Source of the DNA: JAMOAW01 sp039908535
GTDB lineage: Bacteria; Pseudomonadota; Magnetococcia; Magnetococcales; JADFZT01
Direction of reading: 5' to 3'
Assembly (NCBI GenBank): GCA_039908535.1
Contig: JAMOAW010000062.1
Span: forward strand, 1-38,162
Length of the DNA stretch: 38,162 nt
The notes under the pieces are model-generated. The model was not told where the DNA came from and ran no database searches. It saw nothing but the letters and a program-made list of their open reading frames with translations. The position numbers and the translations under genes were made by a program. Position 1 is the first letter of the stretch; each line of letters starts with the position of its first letter. Positions 25,530 through 32,698 of the stretch are shown piece after piece.

Positions 25530-26467
25530 TTTTTTCTCCGTCCCAAAAGGGCTGCTTGGCCGAGATGTATCCCTTCAGGCAAGGGGTCATGGGTGGCCAA
25601 TGTTATGAAAAAAATGCGATTTTTCTGGCATAATGTTTTTAAATATTGGCGACGTTTATTAAAAAGGTCGCTGTATCGGGATTGCAGCAAAGAGCGGGAG
25701 AGATCCAAACGCAGGTTTTGTTGGCCGTTGCTAAAGTTTAAGCGTTCAGGGGTGACGGGCAAGTTGGCCTCTAAAGAGTCATGAATAAATAGGGTCACCA
25801 GATCGTTGTGTTGGGCGAGTTGTCTGATATGATTTTCGGCTTGGTCATCCAGGGCCAAAAAATCGCTGATTAAAAAAATCAGTGAGCCGGGTCGGGTAAC
25901 GCGCCGCAGACGGGCCAAGGCTTCCGCGAGGGAACCCGCAGTTCCGATGGGGGTGGTCGGCTGATGTAGACAGAGGGCATGGAGTAGGGGCAGTACCCCA
26001 CGTTGACCGGTGGTGGGGCGGCACTCTTGGTGGTGTTGACTGGTTAACACAACCCCTCCAACCCGATCTTTGTTTAAAGACGCGCTCCAGGCCAAGATGG
26101 CGGTGGCGTTGGCGGCGGTGACCGATTTAAAGGCCACCCGCGAGCCAAAGGCCATGCTGGGGTTGAGATCGACCAAAAACAAAACCGGTCGTTCCCGCTC
26201 TTCGCGGAAGAGTTTGGTATAGGGGTGACCGGTGCGGGCGGTGACGCGCCAGTCCATGTTGCGAATGTCATCGCCGGGTTGATACGGGCGCACCTCTTCA
26301 AAGTCGATGCCGCGCCCTCGAAAGGCCGAGGTTGCCCCGCCTGTCAGGACCGTTTTGACCGTTTTTTGAGCGGATATAAACCGTTGGTGTGTGGCTAGAT
26401 GGCGCAATTGGATGAGAATTTCCATGCGAATGGTGCTGCCTGCGAATGCGGGATTGGATGTAGACAT
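25526..26467 (-). CDS. DUF58 domain protein, VWA-like, partner of MoxR
   Basis: This 313-residue soluble protein carries the DUF58 core RGIDFEEVRPYQPGDDIRNMDW followed by a VWA-like segment with a MIDAS-type DLNPSM and ISDFLAL. DUF58 proteins nearly always accompany MoxR AAA+ ATPases and are thought to act as their substrates or adaptors. It begins five bases after the moxR stop and overlaps the following gene by ATGA. No membrane segment is visible. Confidence 0.9.
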   Translation of the reverse strand: MSTSNPAFAGSTIRMEILIQLRHLATHQRFISAQKTVKTVLTGGATSAFRGRGIDFEEVRPYQPGDDIRNMDWRVTARTGHPYTKLFREERERPVLFLVDLNPSMAFGSRVAFKSVTAANATAILAWSASLNKDRVGGVVLTSQHHQECRPTTGQRGVLPLLHALCLHQPTTPIGTAGSLAEALARLRRVTRPGSLIFLISDFLALDDQAENHIRQLAQHNDLVTLFIHDSLEANLPVTPERLNFSNGQQNLRLDLSRSLLQSRYSDLFNKRRQYLKTLCQKNRIFFITLATHDPLPEGIHLGQAALLGRRKK

Positions 26468-26472
26468 GATTG

Positions 26473-27441
26473 TTAGGGGATGGCGACGCGATGGAGTAAT
26501 TCCGAGATAAATCGGTCTGGAGTGATGCCTTCTGCTTCGGCCTCAAAGGTGAGCAAGACGCGGTGGCGCAGAATATCGGGAGCCAAGGCGTGGATATCTT
26601 CTGGGGAGACATAATCCCTTCCGTCCAGCCAAGCGCGGGCGCGGGCCGTGCGGTCGAGACCGATGGTGGCACGCGGGCTGGCTCCAAAGCGTACCTGTTT
26701 GGCCAGATCTTTGCCAAATGGTGCGGGGTCGCGGGTGGCCAAAACCAAGCGAATTAAATACTCTTCCAAATTTTTGGCCATGTGTAGTTGCAAGACCTCT
26801 TGACGGGCGGCAAAGATGGTCTCTTGGGTGATTTCGGTGGGGTTGAGTTGGAGCTGTTGAAAGGGATTGGCGGCCTCTTCCCGGGCCAGTTGGAGAATTT
26901 TTGCCTCGGCGGTGGCGTCCGGGTGGGTGATGCGTACAAAGAGGAGAAAGCGGTCCAATTGCGCTTCGGGTAGTGGGTAGGTACCCTCTTGTTCAATAGG
27001 GTTTTGGGTCGCCATGACGAGAAAGAGTTGTGGCAGTGGATGGGTGATTTGACCCACGGTTACTTGGCGTTCGGCCATGGCTTCTAGGAGGGCCGATTGG
27101 ACTTTTGCTGGGGCGCGATTGATTTCATCGGCCAGGAGCAGGTTATGAAAAATAGGCCCGCGTTGAAATTGAAAAGAGCCATCGCTGGGTCGGTAGATAT
27201 CGGTGCCGACCAAGTCGGAGGGGAGGAGGTCTGGGGTAAACTGAATGCGATGAAACGCCCCTTCGACACCGGCAGCGAGTTCTTTCACCGCCCGTGTTTT
27301 CGCCAATCCTGGTGCCCCCTCGACCAGGAGATGTCCATCGGCCAGGAGGGCGATGAGCAGTCGCCGCACCAATCCCTGTTGACCGATGATGCGGTTTTCG
27401 AGATGTTTTTGCAATGTTTGAATCGCACGAAGTGGTGACAT
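26473..27441 (-). CDS. MoxR-family AAA+ ATPase
   Basis: This 322-residue protein starts at the ATG at 27441 (MSPLRAIQTLQKHL); the open frame beyond it runs into a repeat and is not used. Walker A GAPGLAKT is at 42-49. Walker B is LLLADEINRAP, and sensor and MoxR-specific motifs include MATQNPIEQEGTYPLPEAQLDRF and FGASPRATIGL. MoxR ATPases act as chaperones that remodel partner complexes, often with VWA proteins encoded beside them, as here. It is the first gene of the seven-gene operon ending in mutY. Confidence 0.93.
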   Translation of the reverse strand: MSPLRAIQTLQKHLENRIIGQQGLVRRLLIALLADGHLLVEGAPGLAKTRAVKELAAGVEGAFHRIQFTPDLLPSDLVGTDIYRPSDGSFQFQRGPIFHNLLLADEINRAPAKVQSALLEAMAERQVTVGQITHPLPQLFLVMATQNPIEQEGTYPLPEAQLDRFLLFVRITHPDATAEAKILQLAREEAANPFQQLQLNPTEITQETIFAARQEVLQLHMAKNLEEYLIRLVLATRDPAPFGKDLAKQVRFGASPRATIGLDRTARARAWLDGRDYVSPEDIHALAPDILRHRVLLTFEAEAEGITPDRFISELLHRVAIP

Positions 27442-27459
27442 AACCGAGACCCATGATTC

Positions 27460-27590
27460 AAAAAAGGGTGGGGGGAAATTGGGGGGGACGGTTTTCTGCT
27501 CTCCCAAGGTCTTATCTGTTGATGAGATAAGCACACTACCCCGACTTGTCAATAGAGGCTAAGGTGAAAATTTTAGATTAAGCCGATCAT
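27460..27590. repeat. Upstream homology block, copy A (with G-rich repeat)
   Basis: From a GGGTGGGGGG start through AAGGTCTTATCT, AGATAAGCACACTACCCC, ACTTGTCAATAGA and TTTAGATTAA, this stretch matches 29705-29814 with only scattered differences. It lies upstream of 27898-29426; copy B lies upstream of 29926-32007. Confidence 0.75.
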
Positions 27591-27600
27591 ATTGTGCCTT

Positions 27601-27813
27601 GGTACCACCACACTTAACCGTGGTCATCTGTTTTTTGATTTTACTTATTTAAAAAAAAAGGGGTCTGGGGGATTGCCCCCAGGGTTTTGCTTTTGACCTC
27701 GGTTTTGCTTCCTTCAAAAAGCAGGGGGATTGGGGGATGCCATCCCCCAAGGTCTTGACTTCGCTTTTTGTTCAGGCACTCGTTAATCGTCCACACTTGA
27801 ATGTGGTGGTACC
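27601..27813. mobile_element. MITE-like element of 213 bp with terminal inverted repeats
   Basis: The left end GGTACCACCACACTTAA is matched by the inverted right end (27797-27813 reads TTGAATGTGGTGGTACC). The inverted repeats extend imperfectly to about 30 bases. The triplet CTT abuts both ends (27598-27600 and 27814-27816), a possible target duplication; TGCCTT at 27595-27600 and 27816-27821 is an alternative. The interior is two G-rich repeat modules and no gene. The related upstream region at 29800-29880 lacks this insert. Confidence 0.65.
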
Positions 27814-27897
27814 CTTGCCTTTATATCAAAGTTTTAATATGATTATTTTATCAGTTTTAATAATAATTCCCTCATTTTCGTTTTGGAGAATGTTTCG

Positions 27898-28488
27898 ATG
27901 TGTCCTATTGCCATACCCGATTGGACGGCTGCGGGGGTGTTGCCGCCGACAGATAAAAAATCGCACAGCACAATATCTCGTGATCGTTCGCCTTATCGCG
28001 TTTCTCTTATCGAATTGATGCAGCGGTTTGCTACCTCTCCAGAACGGAGTCAGATTTTAGATAAGTTTCTGCATTATCGTGCAAAACTTCATAGTATTGG
28101 TTTGATTAAAGGGTTCCAGTGGTTAAATGGTAGTTTTATGGAGAATGTGGAATTTTTGGAAAATCGTTCACCGAATGACCTGGATGTGGTTACTTTTTAT
28201 GATCTACCTGATAAAGTGAAAGATCAAGGTGAGTTTTACAATCAGAATTCCGACATCTTCCAACACGATAATATTAAGCGTAGTTTTCAGGTGGATGGAT
28301 ATTTTTGCCAATTATCGGGAATTGATGCGGATTCTCTTGTTGAGAATGCAACTTATTGGTACAGCTTATGGTCGCATCGTAGAACGGGAGATTGGAAGGG
28401 ATATTTGCAGATTGATTTGGCTCCTAATGAGGATGAAATGGCAAAGCAGAGACTAGATAGTATGAGGGGCAGGGGAGGAGCTTTATGA
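27898..28488 (+). CDS. DUF6932 family protein, nucleotidyltransferase-like
   Basis: The ATG at 27898 is preceded by GGAGAA (27885-27890), giving 196 residues. The sequence has IPDWTAAGVLPP, SPYRVSLIELMQRFATSPERSQIL, then GFQWLNGSFMENVE and NDLDVVTFYD. GSF followed after about 15 residues by DLD resembles the GS...DxD active site of minimal nucleotidyltransferases. Proteins of this type are often found in toxin-antitoxin or defence pairs. It overlaps the next gene by ATGA, so the two form a coupled pair. A family name from memory plus a visible motif supports the call; whether it transfers nucleotides is unknown. Confidence 0.78.
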   Translation: MCPIAIPDWTAAGVLPPTDKKSHSTISRDRSPYRVSLIELMQRFATSPERSQILDKFLHYRAKLHSIGLIKGFQWLNGSFMENVEFLENRSPNDLDVVTFYDLPDKVKDQGEFYNQNSDIFQHDNIKRSFQVDGYFCQLSGIDADSLVENATYWYSLWSHRRTGDWKGYLQIDLAPNEDEMAKQRLDSMRGRGGAL

Positions 28489-29426
28489 ATATTCAGGAAT
28501 ATCATTTTCTTCTCGCCGAACGTGGCGAATTGGAGCGGATATTAGCGAAAATATCGCCTAGTCGCGTCATTGATCGTCTAAGTTTTCAATCTCGTTTAGA
28601 TTCGGTCAACGCCGAACTTGAAAAATTCCCATCCTCAATGCGTGAGCCTGTTTCTGCTCGACTTACCTTTCGGGGGAGACCGGTGGTGGGGAGTTATGGT
28701 ATTTTTGCGGAATTTGGTGCGGAGGCAGTTGCAAAATTTTCTAAGATGGTGGCCGCTTTTGCTGCCAGCTTTGCTGGACCTCTTGGCCAAAGAGGGGCTA
28801 TTCCCAACCGCGATCAATATCAACTTTTGATTACTGGTAAGGCGTTGGGATCTTTTGGGTTTGAACTGGTGGAGTCTCTGTCCGATCCGCAACGAGATTT
28901 GAATATATCCTCTCCCGTTGAAAATGCCATTCGTCAGGTGCAAACGTTGATGCAGGCGACTCTTGGTTCTGACGATGAACAACTGGCAGATGTGTTGTCA
29001 GAGGTGGATTCACGAGCCATCCAGGAGGTGCAGGGATTTGTAACATTGTTGGAGGACAATGATGCACTATGCACTTTGGAATTTGGTGAGAAAAGTTTTT
29101 GTTTTACATCTATGAAAGAGGTCAAACGGAGCGTTAAACGTCTCAGCCAAGAAAATAGAGTCGAGCAAGAGCAATCGTTCACGGGGTGCTTGCAAGGGGT
29201 CTTGCCAGATCAGAGAAGTTTTGAATTTCGGATCATGTCAGATAATACCCTTTTGCGTGGCAAGGTGGGTAAGGACATCGCCGATGCAAAGGAATTAAAT
29301 GAATTTCTTGATGAAATTTTAGAAATAAACGTTCATACAACACAGATAGGGAAAGGAAACCCTTGCCATGTGTTGTTGGGTTATAAATGTATTTCAAGGG
29401 GCATTACCAGAGCAGAGAAGCTTTGA
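28485..29426 (+). CDS. Hypothetical partner of the DUF6932 protein
   Basis: This 313-residue protein is unrecognised. It starts in an ATGA overlap after GGGGAGGAG, a strong ribosome binding site. The predicted product has an N-terminal helical stretch with a conserved-looking basic/acidic pattern (residues 1-50), a small-residue-rich segment (FSKMVAAFAASFAGPL) and a long central region without membrane helices. A C-terminal beta-rich part follows (SFEFRIMSDNTLLRGKVG). The last residues are altered by a sequence duplication: bases about 29191-29300 recur at about 29392-29501, and the stop falls inside the second copy in a different frame. Coupling to a nucleotidyltransferase-like gene suggests a two-component system, possibly toxin-antitoxin-like; this is inference. 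Confidence 0.72.
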   Translation: MNIQEYHFLLAERGELERILAKISPSRVIDRLSFQSRLDSVNAELEKFPSSMREPVSARLTFRGRPVVGSYGIFAEFGAEAVAKFSKMVAAFAASFAGPLGQRGAIPNRDQYQLLITGKALGSFGFELVESLSDPQRDLNISSPVENAIRQVQTLMQATLGSDDEQLADVLSEVDSRAIQEVQGFVTLLEDNDALCTLEFGEKSFCFTSMKEVKRSVKRLSQENRVEQEQSFTGCLQGVLPDQRSFEFRIMSDNTLLRGKVGKDIADAKELNEFLDEILEINVHTTQIGKGNPCHVLLGYKCISRGITRAEKL

Positions 29427-29532
29427 ATTTCGGATCACGCCAGAGGATACCCTTTTGTGTGGCAAGGTGGGTAAGGGTATCGCCGATGCAAAGGAATTAA
29501 ACACTTTATGCAGTCTCTATCTTTATAAATGA
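29392..29532 (+). pseudogene. Duplicated C-terminal remnant of the DUF6932 partner gene
   Basis: In the frame +1 to the gene above, the bases encode FQGALPEQRSFEFRITPE, DTLLCGKVGKGIADAKELN and a stop at 29530-29532. This closely matches residues of the preceding gene (LQGVLPDQRSFEFRIMSD, NTLLRGKVGKDIADAKELN). It is either a decayed tandem paralogue or a partial duplication. Confidence 0.7.
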
Positions 29533-29605
29533 GTTTAATTCTTAAGTGTTTTCGAAAGGGAAATTTGGACGGTTGTTATGTGTTTGTTCTTCATTTGCGG
29601 TTTTA

Positions 29606-29750
29606 GGGCATGATCTCCTTCGGGCAAAAAATCAAAATCAAAATCAAAATCAAAGGCAAAACCTTGGGGGATGAATCCCCCAAACCCCCTCTTTTTTTTA
29701 AGAAGGGTGGGGGGATTGGAGGGCGGTTTTCCGCCCCCCAAGGTCTTATC
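29606..29750. repeat. G-rich interspersed repeat, copy 11 (with AAAATC array)
   Basis: It starts GGGCATGATCTCCTTCGGGC and has four AAAATC-type units. Next come a TTGGGGGATGAATCCCCCAA hairpin, CCCCCTCTTTTTTTTA, then module A in reverse (GGGGATTGGAGGGCGG with CCGCCCCCCAAGGTCTT). Confidence 0.75.
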
Positions 29751-29880
29751 TATGATGAAATAAGCACACTACCCCAACTTGTCAATAGAAGTTAATGTGA
29801 AAAATTTAGATTAATTCTATTATCTCTTGCTTTTACAATAAAGTTTTAATATTATTTTTTATCATTTTAATTTTGTACTA
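29705..29880. promoter_or_regulatory. Upstream homology block, copy B
   Basis: Bases 29705-29814 match 27467-27582, and bases about 29834-29872 (AAAGTTTTAATATTATTTTT) match 27828-27862. Both copies lie just upstream of accessory transcription units in the same orientation and share a small hairpin near the start (CTTATCT with AAATAAG here, one mismatch). A shared promoter or regulator site is likely; no exact promoter hexamers are assigned. Confidence 0.55.
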
Positions 29881-29925
29881 AAAAAAATAGTAAATTTTTA
29901 TATTTCCTCCTATTTAGGAGTCTAT

Positions 29926-32007
29926 ATGATGAGTTCTCCAAATGCAGTATTGATTGATCAGTATGTAAATGAATATAATGCTGTTATTCCTAAGTATAAA
30001 AAATTTTGTTCCGTATTGGAAAATATATTAAAACGACTTGCTTCGCATATTTCTTCGGAAATATTGATTCAAGTTCGGGTTAAAACCCTGCCCAGTTTTG
30101 CTGAGAAAATTATTCGGAAGTGGCCGAAATACAACAATCCTTTACATCAATTAACTGATTTGGCTGGTGCCCGGATTATGACAACGGACCCGAAAGAGCT
30201 GCGTCAAGTTTGTGATGCCATTGAAGAATATTTTGAGGTGGATTTGGAAAACAGTTGGGATGTTTCACGTCGTTATACTGCGAGTGAATTTGGTTATCGT
30301 TCCGTGCATTATATTGTTTCATTGTCGCAAAAGACTTTAAATTATTTTAATATACAGGATTCCGCTTCGGATTATTTTGTGGAACCACGGCGTCCCATGG
30401 TGGCTGAAATACAGGTACGGACACTTTTGGAACATGCTTGGTCGGTATTTGAACACGACCGGGTTTATAAAGGCTCTTTGGATAAATCGTCCGATCGTTT
30501 TTCGGTTTGGAAACGAGAATTGGCCGCCCAAGCGGCGGCTTTAGAGAGTGTAGATAAAACGTTTGAGCGTATTGGGAAAGAGTTGAATTTTTATCAGACC
30601 CATAACGATGCCTATTTATCGCCAGAAAAAATCAACGAAGAGATCGATATTGCCACTTTGGTTCAAAAGCATGACCCTGACAACATTAACTTGGCTTTGC
30701 ATATCGCTAAGTTGGCGACAAATTTGGGAAAATGGGATATTGCCATCCATACGTTGTCTCCTCAGTTGCGTTTGCCCGATTTGGATTTGATGCAGAAAAT
30801 GGACCCCCGTCAGGTTTCTATGTTGGTTGTTCTTGGTCAAGCGTTGTGTCGACGTAATCTAGGGTCGGATCATTTATATGGACGCCGTTATTTGGATAAG
30901 GCTTTGGAAGAGAAACCTAAGGATATTCAAGTTTTAATGGCTTGGACCGAGGCCTACCGTGAGGAGGATCCAAAGAGAGCAAAGGAGTGTCTTGCCAAGG
31001 CTTTTGAGGTTGATCCAACGCATCCGGATATTTTGGTTGGGCATTTGCTTGAAACCTTGGTGCAGGAAAAGTCTATCCGCTTGATCACTACTATTATGGT
31101 TCCATTCTTGAACAAGGCCACGGAGCATTGTCAAGAATTTATTCAGCTGAAAATTCATATACCAGAGGCCTATTTTACCTTGGGGCAATTGGCGTTGTTT
31201 CTAGGCAAGCCTTATAAGAGTCTCTCCGCTTTTGCTCAAGGCATACGACTCAGTCAGAACGATGAGTTTATGACGCAAGCGTTGCGGAATCTGGATCGGT
31301 TGCGAGAGGTGGGTTCTGATCTAGAGGGATGGTCGTGGATGCGATTGTTTTTATTGGTTGGTAGGCATGCCCGTTTTCCATCATGGAACTCAATGAACGC
31401 TTTGCAGGAGGAGAGGAATTTAGATGTGCAACCATTCGCCTCTAAACAAGTTTTGATTTTGGCCGGGGGGTGTTCTTCGGAGGTAGAAGATCATATGCAA
31501 TCCCTGCGACCCATTTTGTTTCAGGCTTTGCGGGATTTTCACGGTATCATACTTTCTGGTGGTACACGGCAGGGCATTGCTGGTTTGGCGGGTGATTTGG
31601 GGGAAAAGTATCCGGAGAACATTCATGTGATCGGTTATTTGCCAAAAGCAGCGAAAAAAACTCCTTCCGTTACCATAGATTTTAATCCCATTCGTTATAG
31701 GGAACTATATGAAAGTAAAGGGATAAATTATTTTACTCCCTTAGAACCCCTTCAGGCTTGGGTGGATTTGCTGGCGCAAGGGGTAACACCTAATCAAGTG
31801 CGTTTGATAGGGATTAATGGTGGAGATATCGCCTTGGCCGAATATTGGATCGCTTTGGCATTAGGTTGTTCTGTGGGTGTGTTGGAGGGACAAAAGAGGG
31901 CTTCTTCTCGATTGTTGTCTGATCAAGAGTGGAAAAATGCGCAGGGCTTGTCTATTTTGCCGAATGATCCAGAGACATTACGTCAGTTTGTCTCTCTGCC
32001 AAAATAA
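29926..32007 (+). CDS. RelA/SpoT-type synthetase domain, TPR-like repeats and C-terminal SLOG/LSDAT domain
   Basis: This 693-residue protein follows AGGAG (29916-29920). Residues about 45-185 match a RelA/SpoT-type (p)ppGpp synthetase domain: RVKTLPSFAEKIIRKW, Asp78 of TDLAGARI, FGYRSVHYIV (124-128 YRSVH), Glu161 of EIQVRTLLEHAW and FEHD. No HD hydrolase domain precedes it. Residues about 220-470 are helical with TPR-like units (HIAKLATNLGKWDIAIHTLS, YFTLGQLALFLGKPYKSLSA). Residues about 505-690 look Rossmann-like, with VLILAGGCSS, GIILSGGTRQGIAGLAG, HVIGYLP and LIGINGGDIALAEYWIALALG. This fits the SLOG/LSDAT fold known from TRPM channels and predicted nucleotide-sensing defence proteins. The combination suggests a synthase coupled to a ligand sensor. 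The activity (ppGpp, ppApp or RNA pyrophosphorylation) cannot be read from sequence. Confidence 0.82.
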   Translation: MMSSPNAVLIDQYVNEYNAVIPKYKKFCSVLENILKRLASHISSEILIQVRVKTLPSFAEKIIRKWPKYNNPLHQLTDLAGARIMTTDPKELRQVCDAIEEYFEVDLENSWDVSRRYTASEFGYRSVHYIVSLSQKTLNYFNIQDSASDYFVEPRRPMVAEIQVRTLLEHAWSVFEHDRVYKGSLDKSSDRFSVWKRELAAQAAALESVDKTFERIGKELNFYQTHNDAYLSPEKINEEIDIATLVQKHDPDNINLALHIAKLATNLGKWDIAIHTLSPQLRLPDLDLMQKMDPRQVSMLVVLGQALCRRNLGSDHLYGRRYLDKALEEKPKDIQVLMAWTEAYREEDPKRAKECLAKAFEVDPTHPDILVGHLLETLVQEKSIRLITTIMVPFLNKATEHCQEFIQLKIHIPEAYFTLGQLALFLGKPYKSLSAFAQGIRLSQNDEFMTQALRNLDRLREVGSDLEGWSWMRLFLLVGRHARFPSWNSMNALQEERNLDVQPFASKQVLILAGGCSSEVEDHMQSLRPILFQALRDFHGIILSGGTRQGIAGLAGDLGEKYPENIHVIGYLPKAAKKTPSVTIDFNPIRYRELYESKGINYFTPLEPLQAWVDLLAQGVTPNQVRLIGINGGDIALAEYWIALALGCSVGVLEGQKRASSRLLSDQEWKNAQGLSILPNDPETLRQFVSLPK

Positions 32008-32698
32008 GATATGAACATAACTGGGCTTTCTTCGTAATTTTTACATAACATACTGTTTCTGATATATTTTTCAGAAAAATTTTTCTATTTTACTGGGTAG
32101 GATTTTTTAGATGGGGATTTCCAGGAGTTGAAAGACCTCTTTTTGTAAAGGGTTACTTAATCGAGTCGGTGGCGCAGTCGGCCCATGGGCGATTCCTCCA
32201 GTCCAGTCGAAAACGATATTTTCTGTCAAAGGAGAGGGGGAAAGGTGGGAATCCTCACTGGATCATTCCATGTTAAATTTAAGCATGATCCGAATTTTGA
32301 AAGACATTAACAGAAATGATGGCTTTATGGGAGTTAGGATTTCTTCTGCTAAGGACTCAGATGGTTTGATCGCTTTTTCAAAAAAGATTAAGGCTGGACG
32401 ATTGACAATAGCTCCTTTATCTCTTGTTGCACAAGCCAACCCTTATGCAGTAGATTTCGTTTCAGGTTGTCATCGAAGAATTATTCAGATCCTCCTTTCT
32501 GGCGAGTGTCATTTATATTTTCATTGACACTGTGCTGGTTCATCGTGAACCTGACAAATGGCCTTCGTGGTTAATCTACTTTTAGATCATCACAGCGCGG
32601 CATAGTCGCAACCAAACAAGAGAGTAGGCGTTCCGCCTTTTGATGAAGTATTTTGAGGTTGTGAAATCCTTCAAAACCATAACCAAAAGAGGAACGCC
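32008..32698. other. Intergenic region with solo IS end
   Basis: The region contains a 134-bp IS1634-type end (32020-32153), then about 540 bases without a supported gene. A short frame at 32270-32527 has no family signature and is not called. Bases 32627-32634 (GGCGTTCC) and 32692-32699 (GGAACGCC) are inverted repeats ending at the next start codon. Confidence 0.6.
32020..32153. mobile_element. Solo end of the IS1634-family element
   Basis: These 134 bases match 36674-36807, the transposase-3' end of the IS at the right edge, with one difference (C at 32033, T at 36687). They include the last codons of the transposase frame. It begins 13 bases after the RelA/SpoT-SLOG stop. Confidence 0.85.

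Larger units (their letters stand above)
27442..27897. other. Intergenic region between divergent moxR and DUF6932 genes
   Basis: These 456 bases hold no gene I can support. In order they contain a G-rich repeat (27460-27513) and a conserved hairpin CTTATCT/AGATAAG (27510-27530). A block homologous to 29705-29814 follows, then a MITE-like element (27601-27813) and an AT-rich block homologous to the region upstream of the RelA/SpoT-type gene. Confidence 0.7.
29533..29925. other. Intergenic region before the RelA/SpoT-SLOG gene
   Basis: This stretch contains an array of AAAATC units (29629-29652) and G-rich repeat modules (29606-29750) with hairpins CTTGGGGGAT/ATCCCCCAAA and GGGCGG/CCGCCC. The upstream homology block copy B and a very AT-rich stretch to the start codon follow. 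No gene is supported. Confidence 0.65.

Noticed and set aside
27442..27552. N-terminal extension of moxR
   Set aside because: It lies in the repeat and shared leader; the conserved protein begins at 27441.
29629..29652. AAAATC array as possible iterons or an origin
   Set aside because: Only about four units, no initiator gene or DnaA boxes nearby, and the same A-rich linker occurs in other repeat copies.
32153..32270. Possible tRNA gene suggested by GGCGCAGTCGG-like sequence after the IS end
   Set aside because: No cloverleaf, T-loop GTTCGA motif or CCA end can be formed.
32270..32527. 85-codon frame with a fairly natural composition
   Set aside because: No family likeness, no clear ribosome binding site and no neighbouring context; too weak to call.
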